Positions 1 through 8,424 of a stretch of 64,000 nt of DNA are shown piece after piece (within the stretch, counting starts at the first letter, position 1; each line of letters begins with the position of its first letter). The notes under the pieces were generated by a model. That model saw only the letters and a list, made by a program, of their open reading frames with translations. It was not told the origin of the DNA and did no database searches. The position numbers and the translations under genes were made by a program. This DNA is from Aquimarina sp. U1-2. Its GTDB lineage: Bacteria; Bacteroidota; Bacteroidia; Flavobacteriales; Flavobacteriaceae. The stretch lies in NCBI RefSeq assembly GCF_017897595.1, contig NZ_JAGKIK010000011.1, positions 62,001 to 126,000 on the forward strand, in the 5' to 3' direction.

Positions 1-718
1 ACCGGGGCGTGAGGCGTATCCGGGTGATGTTTTCTACCTTCACTCAAGATTGTTAGAGCGTTCAGCAAAGGTAATTGCTGATGATACGATCGCAAAAGAC
101 ATGAACGACCTTCCTGATTCTATAAAAACAAAAGTAAAAGGTGGTGGATCATTAACTGCATTACCAATTATAGAGACTCAAGCAGGTGATGTATCAGCCT
201 ATATCCCCACTAACGTAATTTCTATTACCGATGGTCAGATCTTCTTAACATCAGACTTATTTAACTCTGGAGTGCGTCCTGCGATTAATGTAGGTATCTC
301 GGTATCTCGAGTAGGAGGTTCTGCTCAAATCAAGTCGATGAAGAAAGTAGCAGGTACCTTAAAACTAGATCAAGCTCAGTTTCGTGAACTAGAAGCCTTT
401 GCAAAGTTTGGTTCTGATTTGGATGCCGCTACATTAAACGTGATTGAAAAAGGAAAACGAAATGTTGAAATTTTGAAACAAGCACAAAACGATCCTTATA
501 CGGTAGAAGATCAAATCGCGATTATCTATGCCGGATCCAAGAATCTGTTGAAAGAGGTTCCTGTATCCAAAGTAAAAGAGTTTGAAAAAGACTATTTAGC
601 ATATCTTAACGCAAAACACAGAGACACATTAGATACATTAAAGTCAGGAAAGCTTACCGACGAAGCAACTGATGTATTAAGAGCTGCTTGTAAAGAAATA
701 TCGGCGAAGTACAAATAA
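1..718 (+). CDS. atpA: F1F0 ATP synthase subunit alpha, C-terminal part
   Basis: This is the C-terminal ~239 residues of the F1 alpha subunit; the gene starts before the window and the frame is open from base 2. Alpha alternates with beta in the F1 hexamer on the cytoplasmic face of the inner membrane and carries the non-catalytic nucleotide sites. Visible family blocks are [28 protein letters not shown], the [14 protein letters not shown] segment and SRVGGSAQ, followed by the helical C-terminal domain with VLKAA-type helices. The stop is TAA at 716-718. In related genomes atpA is followed directly by atpG; here a four-helix-bundle gene intervenes. Family identity is certain. Confidence 0.97.
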   Translation, partial: PGREAYPGDVFYLHSRLLERSAKVIADDTIAKDMNDLPDSIKTKVKGGGSLTALPIIETQAGDVSAYIPTNVISITDGQIFLTSDLFNSGVRPAINVGISVSRVGGSAQIKSMKKVAGTLKLDQAQFRELEAFAKFGSDLDAATLNVIEKGKRNVEILKQAQNDPYTVEDQIAIIYAGSKNLLKEVPVSKVKEFEKDYLAYLNAKHRDTLDTLKSGKLTDEATDVLRAACKEISAKYK

Positions 719-749
719 TTCAGAATTCGGAATGCTGAATTCAGAATTT
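717..749. repeat. AATTCAGAATTC-type repeat flanking the four-helix-bundle gene (left)
   Basis: A short AT-rich repeat built from AATTCAGAATTC and GAATTCAGAATT units, overlapping the atpA stop codon. A matching tract of AATTCATAATTC units lies just after the inserted gene at 1087-1134. The pair brackets the gene and looks like an insertion footprint; this is inference. Confidence 0.6.
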
Positions 750-753
750 ATGT

Positions 754-1095
754 ATGACGTATAAGAGAAGAAATAATATAATTGTTGATAAGAGTTTTTA
801 TTTTGGTTGTGATATTGTAAAATTTTGCAAAGAATTAAAAAAGAAGCATGAGTATGAAATAGCTAGTCAACTTATTAGAAGCGGTACTAGTATTGGAGCC
901 AATGTAAGAGAATCACAAAGAGGAGTAAGTAATAAAGATTTCAAAAATAAATTAGCAATTGCATTAAAAGAAGCCGATGAAACATCTTTCTGGTTGGATA
1001 TTGTAGAGGAAACCACAATGGAAGTTCCGAATCAATTAATCGAAAGGTGCGATGAACTTATAAGGCTTTTAGTTAGTATAATTAAAAATTCATAA
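754..1095 (+). CDS. four-helix bundle protein (23S rRNA intervening-sequence type)
   Basis: A 113-residue protein of the four-helix bundle / 23S rRNA intervening-sequence protein family. Seen motifs are the basic start, LIRSGTSIGANVRES (the family signature in the second helix), KNKLAIALKEADET and an ELIRLLVSIIKN end. Members pack as small helical bundles, often pentameric, and were first found in insertions within 23S rRNA genes; their cellular role is not established. It lies between atpA and atpG, 35 bases after one and 46 before the other, bracketed by AATTCATAATTC-type repeats, so it has probably been inserted into the ATP synthase operon. It would be co-transcribed. Family assignment is strong, function unknown. 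Confidence 0.9.
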   Translation: MTYKRRNNIIVDKSFYFGCDIVKFCKELKKKHEYEIASQLIRSGTSIGANVRESQRGVSNKDFKNKLAIALKEADETSFWLDIVEETTMEVPNQLIERCDELIRLLVSIIKNS

Positions 1096-1134
1096 TTCTA
1101 TCAATTCATAATTCATAATTCTGAATTCATAATT
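1087..1134. repeat. AATTCATAATTC-type repeat flanking the four-helix-bundle gene (right)
   Basis: Four to five imperfect copies of AATTCATAATTC, one in the CTGAATTC form also found on the left flank. It overlaps the stop of the four-helix-bundle gene and ends 7 bases before atpG. Confidence 0.6.
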
Positions 1135-1141
1135 ATAAAAA

Positions 1142-2002
1142 ATGGCAAATTTAAAAGAATTACGTAATAGGATCACATCGGTATCCTCGACAATGCAAAT
1201 TACCAGTGCTATGAAAATGGTATCTGCTGCAAAGTTGAACAAGGCTCAGATGGCAATTACGGCAATGAGACCCTACGCAGATAAGCTCACCGAATTATTG
1301 CAAAACCTTAGTGCTTCTCTAGACGGAGATAGTGCGAGCACATATGCAGAACAGCGTGAAGTGAACAAAGTATTGGTAGTAGCTATTGCTTCAAACCGTG
1401 GTCTGGCAGGTGCATTTAACTCGAATATAATCAAAGCAGTAAGAAATTTATCTGAAAATGAGTATGCCACTCAGCAAGTAGATTTTTATACGATTGGAAA
1501 AAAAGTAAATGATGTCGTTGCCAAAACGCATATTGTTGTTGCTAATAAAAACGATATCTACGATGACCTTTCGTTTACAAATGTTGCAACTGTGGCAGAA
1601 GAGTTAATGCACATGTTTACTACCGGTGCCTATGATAAAATTGTCATCGTTTACAATAAATTTAGAAATGCAGCTTCACAAGATGTTACTACAGAACAGT
1701 TTTTGCCTATCGTTCCGATAGAAGGAGATGCGATTACTAGCGCCGATTATATTTTTGAGCCGTCAAAAGAAGAAATCGTAGAGCAATTGATCCCTAAGTC
1801 TCTTAAAACACAACTGTACAAGGCGATACGTGATTCGTTCGCTTCAGAACACGGTGCGCGTATGACTGCTATGCATAAAGCAACAGATAACGCTACAGAG
1901 CTTAGAGATTCGCTTAAATTATCGTACAACAAAGCACGACAAGCTGCGATTACCAATGAGATCTTAGAGATCGTTGGTGGTGCAGAAGCATTGAATAGTT
2001 AA
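1142..2002 (+). CDS. atpG: F1F0 ATP synthase subunit gamma
   Basis: The complete gamma subunit (286 residues, normal length), the rotating central shaft of F1. The N-terminal helix MANLKELRNRITSVSSTMQI followed by TSAMKMVSAAKL is diagnostic, as are SNRGLAGAFN and the C-terminal helix with GARMTAMHKATDNA and the NKARQAAITNEILEIVGGA block. It is the last ATP synthase gene of the operon, placed after the four-helix-bundle gene. A hairpin terminator follows at 2078-2107. Confidence 0.98.
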   Translation: MANLKELRNRITSVSSTMQITSAMKMVSAAKLNKAQMAITAMRPYADKLTELLQNLSASLDGDSASTYAEQREVNKVLVVAIASNRGLAGAFNSNIIKAVRNLSENEYATQQVDFYTIGKKVNDVVAKTHIVVANKNDIYDDLSFTNVATVAEELMHMFTTGAYDKIVIVYNKFRNAASQDVTTEQFLPIVPIEGDAITSADYIFEPSKEEIVEQLIPKSLKTQLYKAIRDSFASEHGARMTAMHKATDNATELRDSLKLSYNKARQAAITNEILEIVGGAEALNS

Positions 2003-2004
2003 AA

Positions 2005-2062
2005 TATGTCATTCCTGCCCTTCGTCTATCGCTCAGGATAAACTTCGGCAAGAATCTTAGAA
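2005..2062. repeat. degenerate GTCATTCCTGC-type extragenic repeat
   Basis: The tract starts GTCATTCCTGCCCTTCGTC and ends with GGCAAGAATCTT. It resembles the dyad extragenic repeats common between flavobacterial genes. It lies between atpG and its terminator. Confidence 0.4.
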
Positions 2063-2077
2063 CTACATCAAATATGT

Positions 2078-2107
2078 AAAGCCTTACAAGGAAACTTATA
2101 AGGCTTT
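2078..2107 (+). terminator. terminator after atpG
   Basis: A perfect 9-bp stem AAAGCCTTA / TAAGGCTTT with a 12-base loop, followed by a T-rich tract (TTCTTATTTTT). Confidence 0.7.
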
Positions 2108-2152
2108 TCTTATTTTTGGCATTAGATTTGTCTTTCAGTATGATAAATAAGA

Positions 2153-2650
2153 ATGATCATGAAAAATTTTAAAATGCTTTGCATTAAAATATGTATACTT
2201 TTAGGGGCAGTTACTTTTACGCAATGTGCTACTGGCCAAAAAATGGATAAAAACTCTGATTTGCAGATCAAAGACGCCTTTTTTCAGGAAATTCCTTCAG
2301 GAATAGCTAATGGTCCTATAACCTTATTCGTAAGTTTTAAAATTGAAGAAACTGCAACGATTCAGCTTACTCATGCTTTTTTTCGAGGGAAGAAAATTGC
2401 GTTGAAGAAATCAAAGACATCAGAACATACCTATGAAGGGCAGTATACCTATCCCGAAAAGTTACATGATTTAATCATGAGCGGTGATCCAAAAAAGGAA
2501 TTCGGCAACCAGGTACCAAAAATAGAAGAACCAATTCCTTTTGAGCTTACAGGAAACGAATGTATGCTGCAGTATATCGATGACGGGAAAGAAAAAGTGT
2601 TTAAAATCAATACCCTTAAAGAGAAAGCATTGAAGAATATACCGATGTAA
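2153..2650 (+). CDS. small lipoprotein of unknown function
   Basis: A 165-residue protein. The N terminus has a short basic stretch, a hydrophobic core (LCIKICILLGAVTF) and a probable lipobox ending TQC, so export and lipid anchoring are likely. The rest is a soluble domain with no motif I recognise, possibly beta-rich. The second ATG, two codons in, is an equally good start. It stands between the atpG terminator and the flippase gene; no operon partner is obvious. I cannot assign a function. Confidence 0.75.
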   Translation: MIMKNFKMLCIKICILLGAVTFTQCATGQKMDKNSDLQIKDAFFQEIPSGIANGPITLFVSFKIEETATIQLTHAFFRGKKIALKKSKTSEHTYEGQYTYPEKLHDLIMSGDPKKEFGNQVPKIEEPIPFELTGNECMLQYIDDGKEKVFKINTLKEKALKNIPM

Positions 2651-2669
2651 ATCAGAGGATAAAAAATTG

Positions 2670-2678
2670 TATTTTTAC
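2670..2678 (+). promoter_or_regulatory. possible -7 box upstream of the flippase gene
   Basis: TATTTTTAC resembles the Bacteroidota -7 box TAnnTTTG apart from the last bases. I see no convincing -33 TTTG at the proper distance. It lies 22 bases before the TTG start. Confidence 0.25.
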
Positions 2679-2699
2679 AACTACGATTAGATTTAGCCA

Positions 2700-4160
2700 T
2701 TGAGCATTTTTCAAAAACTATTTAAACAGACTTTTATTTACGGACTGGCAACTGTCTTGCCTAGAGTTCTAGGCATTATATTAGTACCGTTATATGTCGA
2801 TGTTTTAGAAACCAATGATTATGGGGTTTATGCCTCATTAATGGCGCTTTTAATTACTGGCAATATTCTATTCTCTTACGGAATGGAAACGGCTTTTTTT
2901 AGATTTATCAATAAAGAAGGAAGCGATAAAAAAGAGGTACAATCGACCGTATTAACGACGTTAACGATCTCTACACTCTTTTTTTTTGGTCTAGGAGTAG
3001 TATGTAGAGAACATCTTGCAGTATTTCTGGAGTTTGACGTGCAATACATCACATATGGTTTAGGTATACTTTCGCTGGATGCTTTGGTAGTACTACCTTT
3101 TGCCTGGTTTCGCGTAAATGAGCGCCCCATTCGATATGCAATACTTAAAATATTGAATGTAAGTATTAATTTCGGACTTAATATATTTTTCTTTTTGATA
3201 TTGCCCGTTTTGGCTAACCATACGAACTCTTTCTGGGATGCGATATATTTTAAAGAAGATTTGGTATCCTACGTGTTCATCGCAAATTTGGTGGCCAGTT
3301 TGCTTACATTTTTCATGGTACTTTCGCTTTATTTTAAAATTGGATTTGGATGGAATAAGGCAATTTGGACATCAATGATAACATATGCATTTCCAGTACT
3401 TATCGCAGGAGTAGCTTTTTCTATCAATGAGGCATTTGATAAACTGCTTTTAAAATATATCTTGCCGGCCGATATTGCAGCATCAGAAGTAGGAATTTAT
3501 GCCGCCTGTTATAAGTTAGGGGTGTTTATGACACTGTTTAGTACTGCCTTTAGATTAGGCATAGAACCTTTTTTCTTTAATCATGCCAAGGCCAAAAATG
3601 CAAAAGAAACCTATGCTAAAATTACACTTTATTTTTCTGTGTTAGGAAGTTTAATCTTATTGGGTGTAGTGGTGTTTTCTGATGTTTTAAAAAAACTTCT
3701 GATTCCAGACTCATCGTATTGGGAAGCTATGGTAATTGTTCCAATCATTCTCTTGGCAAATCTCTGCCTGGGCTTATATCACAATCTTTCGGTTTGGTAT
3801 AAAATTACAGATAACACGAAGTTTGGCGCCTATATTTCTATAGTTGGCGCTAGTATTACGTTAGTTCTTAATTTCTTACTCATACCGCAGTATAGCTATG
3901 TCGGATCAGCCATTGCCACCTTGGCAGCATATGGTATAATGATGTTCTTATCTTGGTATTTCGGAAGAAAATATTACCCCATTCCTTATAATTTAAAAAA
4001 GATAGGAGTATACCTCATCACATCAATCGTGTTCTCGATACTATCTTTTTATGTTTTCCAAAGTAATTATATGATTTCTATTCCGTTGTTACTCCTGTTT
4101 TTAGTAATTTTATACGCTCTTGAGCGTAAAGAATTTAAACAAATTTTAAAAAGATATTAG
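2700..4160 (+). CDS. polysaccharide flippase (Wzx/MOP superfamily)
   Basis: A 486-residue polytopic inner-membrane protein with about 14 hydrophobic segments, starting with the family-like FKQTFIYGLATVLPRVLGI. It belongs to the MOP superfamily of lipid-linked oligosaccharide flippases (Wzx-like), which move undecaprenyl-linked sugars to the periplasm. The predicted start is TTG at 2700, chosen because the family N terminus begins there and no ATG precedes it in frame. It heads a co-directional run with dut and a sugar nucleotidyltransferase, which supports an envelope polysaccharide role. Substrate is unknown. Confidence 0.9.
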   Translation: MSIFQKLFKQTFIYGLATVLPRVLGIILVPLYVDVLETNDYGVYASLMALLITGNILFSYGMETAFFRFINKEGSDKKEVQSTVLTTLTISTLFFFGLGVVCREHLAVFLEFDVQYITYGLGILSLDALVVLPFAWFRVNERPIRYAILKILNVSINFGLNIFFFLILPVLANHTNSFWDAIYFKEDLVSYVFIANLVASLLTFFMVLSLYFKIGFGWNKAIWTSMITYAFPVLIAGVAFSINEAFDKLLLKYILPADIAASEVGIYAACYKLGVFMTLFSTAFRLGIEPFFFNHAKAKNAKETYAKITLYFSVLGSLILLGVVVFSDVLKKLLIPDSSYWEAMVIVPIILLANLCLGLYHNLSVWYKITDNTKFGAYISIVGASITLVLNFLLIPQYSYVGSAIATLAAYGIMMFLSWYFGRKYYPIPYNLKKIGVYLITSIVFSILSFYVFQSNYMISIPLLLLFLVILYALERKEFKQILKRY

Positions 4161-4178
4161 AAATCAAAAGCTGTTTTC

Positions 4179-4232
4179 GGTCATCTCGAGCGTAGTTGAG
4201 GGCTATTCAGGTTATGCTGAGCGCATTTTTAA
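4179..4232. repeat. GTCATCTCGAGCG-type extragenic repeat
   Basis: GGTCATCTCGAGCGTAGTTG followed by a partly complementary TATGCTGAGCGCATT arm. It has the form of the dyad extragenic repeats common in Flavobacteriia, degenerate here. It fills the flippase-dut gap. Confidence 0.4.
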
Positions 4233-4268
4233 TTATACGCAACGTGACAGTGACATATAAAAATTTAT

Positions 4269-4703
4269 ATGCAAATAAAAATTATTAATCGATCACCACA
4301 CGATCTTCCTAATTACGAAACCATTGCCTCTGCAGGGATGGATTTAAGAGCAAATGTTATAGAACCTATCACGTTACAACCTCTTGAAAGAACTATAGTA
4401 AAAACAGGTATTTTTATAGAACTTCCTGTAGGTTACGAAGCACAAGTAAGACCAAGAAGTGGATTAGCAGCCAAAAAAGGGGTCACTGTGCTAAATGCGC
4501 CAGGAACTATCGATGCAGATTATCGAGGAGAAATTGGTGTTATTTTGGTAAACCTTTCCAATCATGATTTTACCATCGAAAACGGAGAGCGAGTAGCCCA
4601 ATTGGTAATAGCAAAGCACGAGCGTGCCGAATGGATAGAAGTAACCGAATTATCTGAAACTTCGAGAGGCGAAGGCGGATTTGGAAGCACGGGAGTAAAA
4701 TAG
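4269..4703 (+). CDS. dut: dUTP diphosphatase
   Basis: Trimeric dUTPase (144 residues, normal length). It hydrolyses dUTP to dUMP and pyrophosphate, keeping uracil out of DNA and feeding dTMP synthesis. All five motifs are visible: [46 protein letters not shown] and the C-terminal arm [10 protein letters not shown]. It lies in the conserved flavobacterial order flippase, dut, sugar nucleotidyltransferase. Confidence 0.97.
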   Translation: MQIKIINRSPHDLPNYETIASAGMDLRANVIEPITLQPLERTIVKTGIFIELPVGYEAQVRPRSGLAAKKGVTVLNAPGTIDADYRGEIGVILVNLSNHDFTIENGERVAQLVIAKHERAEWIEVTELSETSRGEGGFGSTGVK

Positions 4704-4760
4704 GTATGAATGATGAGGTATGTGGTATGAGTATAGCTTTTAATTTAAAATTAAACATAA

Positions 4761-4805
4761 GCTCCTCCTTCTTTTAGGGGGAGGTGTCGAAGGCGGAGGG
4801 GGTTT
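4761..4805. repeat. family D G/C-rich repeat, diverged copy
   Basis: CCTCCTTCTTTTAGGGGGAG followed by a GGCGGAGGGGG tract. It resembles the cccctttgaaggggg repeat found at 5149, 18995 and 30911, in a more diverged form, and abuts family A copy 1. Confidence 0.45.
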
Positions 4806-4807
4806 TA

Positions 4808-4904
4808 TTGGCACCGCCAAAGGGTATAATACTCTGAGGCTTGTCTCGAAATTGAAAAATTGTTTACAACGAATGCCTCGTGGGCTTGCCCCGAGGTAGT
4901 TTAC
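4808..4904. repeat. family A repeat, copy 1
   Basis: A 97-bp element with three short hairpins in order: TTGGC-ACC-GCCAA, a GAGG-CTTG-TCTC arm, and CCTCG-T-GGGC-TT-GCCC-CGAGG, ending in TAGTTTAC. Near-identical copies lie at 58139-58235 and, more diverged, at 42161-42259 and 52359-52454. It shows no coding potential. Family B copy 1 follows 23 bases later. Confidence 0.85.
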
Positions 4905-4927
4905 CAAAATAGAAAAACTATTAATTT

Positions 4928-5129
4928 AACCCGGTTTATGCATTAGAATTTCGTTATGAGGTTTGAAAATGCACGACAAAGCATTGCTTTGGGCGAGATG
5001 TAGCGCTGGAAGAGTGTTTTCTAAGTTTCAGCATAGCATCGCTACGGTGAAACTTAAAAATACAACGTAGTGCTTGGTTTTGCAGTAGTTTAAAGCCGTA
5101 ATAGATTTTCTAATGCATAAAACGGGTTT
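4928..5129. repeat. family B long-hairpin element, copy 1
   Basis: A 202-bp element with complementary ends (AACCCGGTTTATGCATTAG against a matching 3' arm ending CGGGTT) and a central hairpin TAAGTTTCA / TGAAACTTA around CATAGC/GCTACG. The arms pair imperfectly along the whole length, so the unit can form one long hairpin. Copies lie at 10369-10569, 17931-18101 and 58387-58557. There is no open frame of note. Confidence 0.88.
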
Positions 5130-5148
5130 AGAATCTAAACATCCATAA

Positions 5149-5180
5149 TTCCCCCTTTGAAGAGGACAAGGGGGTTGTAT
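5149..5180. repeat. family D repeat copy
   Basis: CCCCCTTTGAAGAGGACAAG followed by GGGGTTGTAT. Related copies lie at 18995-19027 and 30911-30940. Confidence 0.55.
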
Positions 5181-5214
5181 TAAAAATCAATAAACAACAA
5201 TAAACAAAAAAAGA

Positions 5215-6231
5215 ATGAAAATAATTGTACCTATGGCGGGCAGAGGTTCTAGATTAAGACCTCATACACTTACAGTTCCAAAACCATTAATTCCGGTGGC
5301 CGGTAAACCCATCGTGCATCGATTGGTATCAGATATCGCCAGAGTGTTAGCTGAACCTATAGACGAAATTGCTTTTGTTTTGGGTGATCCTGCTTTTTTT
5401 GGGGATGACGTGGTTGCCAGTTTAACCGAGTTGGCACAAGGCCTTGGTGCAAAAGCTTCTATTTACCGTCAAGACGAACCATTGGGTACAGGACATGCTA
5501 TCATGTGTGCAAAAGATTCACTCTCGGGACCTGCCGTAATTGCCTATGCCGATACATTGATTAGAGCAGATTTTAATCTGGATAAAGAAGCTGATGCAGC
5601 TATCTGGGTAAAACAAGTAGACCAACCAGAAGCCTATGGGGTAGTGAAGCTTAACGATAAACGTCAAATTGTAGAATTGGTAGAAAAACCAAAAGAATTT
5701 GTGTCAGACCTTGCGGTTATCGGGATTTACTATTTCAAAGATGTAGCAGTGCTTAAAAATGAGTTGCAATATGTGTTGGATAACAATATCATTAACGGAG
5801 GTGAGTACCAGATTAACGATGGTATTAAAAGAATGATGGCCAATAACAAAACGTTTGTTACCGGTCAGGTAGACGAATGGATGGACTGTGGTAACAAAAA
5901 CGTAACGGTAGAAACCAATACACGAATGTTGGGCTTTTTACAAAGCGATGCAGAAGAATTGGTAAGCAAAAATGTAACCTTAGAAAATTCAACAATACAT
6001 CCACCTTGTTACATTGGACAAGACGTCATATTAAAAAATACAACAGTTGGACCAAATGTTTCTATAGGTGAGGGATGTGTTCTGGAAAATACGACGATCA
6101 AAAATAGTTTGGTTCAGACCAAAACTGTCATAAAAAATGCTAACTTAGACAATGCAATGATAGGAAATAACGCGATTTATGATGGAAATTTTAAAACAGT
6201 GAGTATCGGCGACTATTCTGTTTTAGAATAA
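5215..6231 (+). CDS. sugar-phosphate nucleotidyltransferase
   Basis: A 338-residue nucleotidyltransferase. The N-terminal catalytic domain (about 1-240) begins with the nucleotide-binding signature IVPMAGRGSRLRPHT and has KPLIPVAGKPI and DEWMDCGN blocks. The C terminus (about 265-338) is a left-handed beta-helix built from hexapeptide repeats (CYIGQDVILKN, VGPNVSIGEG, IGNNAIYDG). Enzymes of this type couple a sugar-1-phosphate to an NTP; which sugar cannot be told. It sits in the flippase-dut cluster after a 511-base gap filled with repeats D, A and B, so it may have its own promoter. Confidence 0.9.
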   Translation: MKIIVPMAGRGSRLRPHTLTVPKPLIPVAGKPIVHRLVSDIARVLAEPIDEIAFVLGDPAFFGDDVVASLTELAQGLGAKASIYRQDEPLGTGHAIMCAKDSLSGPAVIAYADTLIRADFNLDKEADAAIWVKQVDQPEAYGVVKLNDKRQIVELVEKPKEFVSDLAVIGIYYFKDVAVLKNELQYVLDNNIINGGEYQINDGIKRMMANNKTFVTGQVDEWMDCGNKNVTVETNTRMLGFLQSDAEELVSKNVTLENSTIHPPCYIGQDVILKNTTVGPNVSIGEGCVLENTTIKNSLVQTKTVIKNANLDNAMIGNNAIYDGNFKTVSIGDYSVLE

Positions 6232-6265
6232 TATACCACCTACAATCAGGTTTTCAGTCTGTTCT

Positions 6266-7648
6266 ATGAGTAAAAATGGTATACATATATGTTTCTCAAT
6301 ACTATTCGTCATTTTGATGGGGAACGTAATGATGTATGCGCAAGAGATAGAGCCAAAAGAAGAATTAAATATCGATGATTTGGGAGAGGTTTCAGATGAA
6401 TTTCAAGAAAACTTCTTTGAAGCACTTATGCAAAAGGCAATTACGAATTATGATAAAGCAATTAAGGCATTAGAAAAATGTATTGAAATTGACGCTGAAC
6501 CGATTTTTTTGTATTCAGAATTAGGGAAAAACTATTTGGCACTTAAGGTGTATGAAAAAGCCGAAGAGAATTTAAAAAAAGTACTTGAGGCTCAACCCAA
6601 TAATAGATATGTGCTAGAACTTTTGTATGAAGTATATTTTCAGCAACGTAATTATAAAGCATCTATTAAAATTGTGGAAAGGTTGGTACCCTTCGATAGT
6701 ATGTTCAAAGAGCAATTAGCAAATTTGTATTTTCTTGAAAAAAGATATGATGATGCGCTAGAGGCTCTTGATCAGCTCAATGATGAGTATGGGGTTGACA
6801 ATTACCGTACCCAATTACGAAAAAGAATTACCGCAAAAATAACAAATCCCGATAGCAGAATAGCAATTCTTGAGAAGAAGATAAAAAAGAACCCGAAATC
6901 AGAACAAAACTATCTGAATTTGATCTATATATACAGTCAAAATAATCAGAGCGAAAAAGCTTTTGAGACCGCCAGACAATTACAAAAGGTGAAACCAAAT
7001 TCAGAATTGGTACACCTGGCATTATATAAATTCTATTTGCAAAACAACGACGATAAAGCGGCTATGAACTCAATGCAAATAGCCTTACAAAGTAAGAAAG
7101 TAGATACGGCATCTAAATTTAAAATAATAAGTGATTTTTTACCGTTCTTAGATAAGAATCCGGAGTATGAGATAAAATTATCTGAAATTATGTCTCTAAT
7201 CGATAGTAATCAGGATAATGCCAAGGTATTTACAGCGTTAGGCCATTTTTATTATAAAAAAGATCAAAAAGAGCAAGCCCTTAATTTTTATGAAAGAGGT
7301 ATAAAAAGCAATGCCAGCGATTTTGCGCTTTTAAGAAGGATTTTATTATTACAGTTAGACCTAAAACGCTATGAAAAAGCAGCTATAGGAAGCCAAATGG
7401 CGTTAGAAATGTATCCTGCACAACCTATTTTTTATTTGGTGAATGGCGTTTCGTTGATTCACAGTGATAAAGCAGAAGAAGCCATAGAAATCTTATCTTT
7501 AGGCATTGATTATATTATTGATAACCAAAAAATGGAATCTGATTTTTATACACAAATGAGTATGGCGTATGAAAAACTAGGAAATACAACAAAAGCTTCA
7601 GAGTATCAGCAAAAAGCAAGTCAACTTCAGAAAAATCAAAACGGTTAA
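6266..7648 (+). CDS. exported TPR protein
   Basis: A 460-residue protein with an N-terminal signal-like segment (ICFSILFVILMGNVMMYAQE) followed by about ten tetratricopeptide repeats across residues 60-450, for example YSELGKNYLALKVYEKAEEN and FTALGHFYYKKDQKEQALNF. TPRs form helical protein-binding scaffolds, so a periplasmic assembly role is plausible. Its stop overlaps the start of the DUF4292 gene by one base, and the M23 gene follows with a 4-base overlap, so the three are translationally coupled. The conserved trio suggests envelope assembly; this is inference. Confidence 0.88.
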   Translation: MSKNGIHICFSILFVILMGNVMMYAQEIEPKEELNIDDLGEVSDEFQENFFEALMQKAITNYDKAIKALEKCIEIDAEPIFLYSELGKNYLALKVYEKAEENLKKVLEAQPNNRYVLELLYEVYFQQRNYKASIKIVERLVPFDSMFKEQLANLYFLEKRYDDALEALDQLNDEYGVDNYRTQLRKRITAKITNPDSRIAILEKKIKKNPKSEQNYLNLIYIYSQNNQSEKAFETARQLQKVKPNSELVHLALYKFYLQNNDDKAAMNSMQIALQSKKVDTASKFKIISDFLPFLDKNPEYEIKLSEIMSLIDSNQDNAKVFTALGHFYYKKDQKEQALNFYERGIKSNASDFALLRRILLLQLDLKRYEKAAIGSQMALEMYPAQPIFYLVNGVSLIHSDKAEEAIEILSLGIDYIIDNQKMESDFYTQMSMAYEKLGNTTKASEYQQKASQLQKNQNG

Positions 7649-8424
7649 TGTATAGAATTTTTTACGTATTGTGCCTTTCATTACTACTACTAAGTTCTTG
7701 TAAGGGGTCCAAAACGGCTACAGGTATAAAAATGAAAAAACTGAGTGCTCAAAAGGTTATTGCTAATCATTATAACAATGCGTTTAATTTTACTACGCTT
7801 CATGCCAAAATTAAAGTGCGATATGATGATGGAAAAAATTCGTATAGTCCTTCTGCTACTTTGCGTATAGAAAAGGATAAAGCGATTTGGATTAGCGTTA
7901 AAATGTTGGGAATCACACTGGCAAAAGTACTAATCACTCCAGAAAAGGTGAGTTACTACGAGAAAATCGAAAATACGTATTTTGAAGGAGATTTTTCGAT
8001 GTTGAGCGAATGGTTGGGCACCAAAGAACTCGACTATCAAAAAATACAGCAAATGCTACTAGGGCAAGCACTTTTTAATTTGAGAGACGACCGGTACGAA
8101 GCTGCTATTGTTGAAGAAACCTACCAACTTCAGCCCAAAACCGAATTAGCGTTATTCGAGCGTTTGTTTAGAATACATCCCGATAGTTTTAAGATGAGTA
8201 CCCAGCATATAAAGCAAACAGCAGAGAACAGAATGCTTACCATAAGCTATAACGGCTACCAAAAAATCGGAAATCAGGATTTTCCCAAAGAAATTAATAT
8301 CGAAGCGTTGCAAAAAGACCAAAAAACCACAATAAGTATCATCTATAAAATGGTAGATTACAATGCGCAAGTAAGTTTTCCGTTTAAAATACCATCAGGT
8401 TATAAGGAAGTTACTATTCAATGA
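7648..8424 (+). CDS. DUF4292 lipoprotein
   Basis: A 258-residue lipoprotein with signal peptide and lipobox (LLLLSSC, cysteine at about residue 18). The mature part matches the DUF4292 family of Bacteroidota: repeated beta-strands such as TLRIEKDKAIWISVKMLGIT and a central SMLSEWLGTKELDY segment. The fold looks LolA/LolB-like, implying lipid or lipoprotein handling at the outer membrane, but that is inference. It is coupled to the TPR gene upstream and the M23 gene downstream. Confidence 0.88.
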   Translation: MYRIFYVLCLSLLLLSSCKGSKTATGIKMKKLSAQKVIANHYNNAFNFTTLHAKIKVRYDDGKNSYSPSATLRIEKDKAIWISVKMLGITLAKVLITPEKVSYYEKIENTYFEGDFSMLSEWLGTKELDYQKIQQMLLGQALFNLRDDRYEAAIVEETYQLQPKTELALFERLFRIHPDSFKMSTQHIKQTAENRMLTISYNGYQKIGNQDFPKEINIEALQKDQKTTISIIYKMVDYNAQVSFPFKIPSGYKEVTIQ

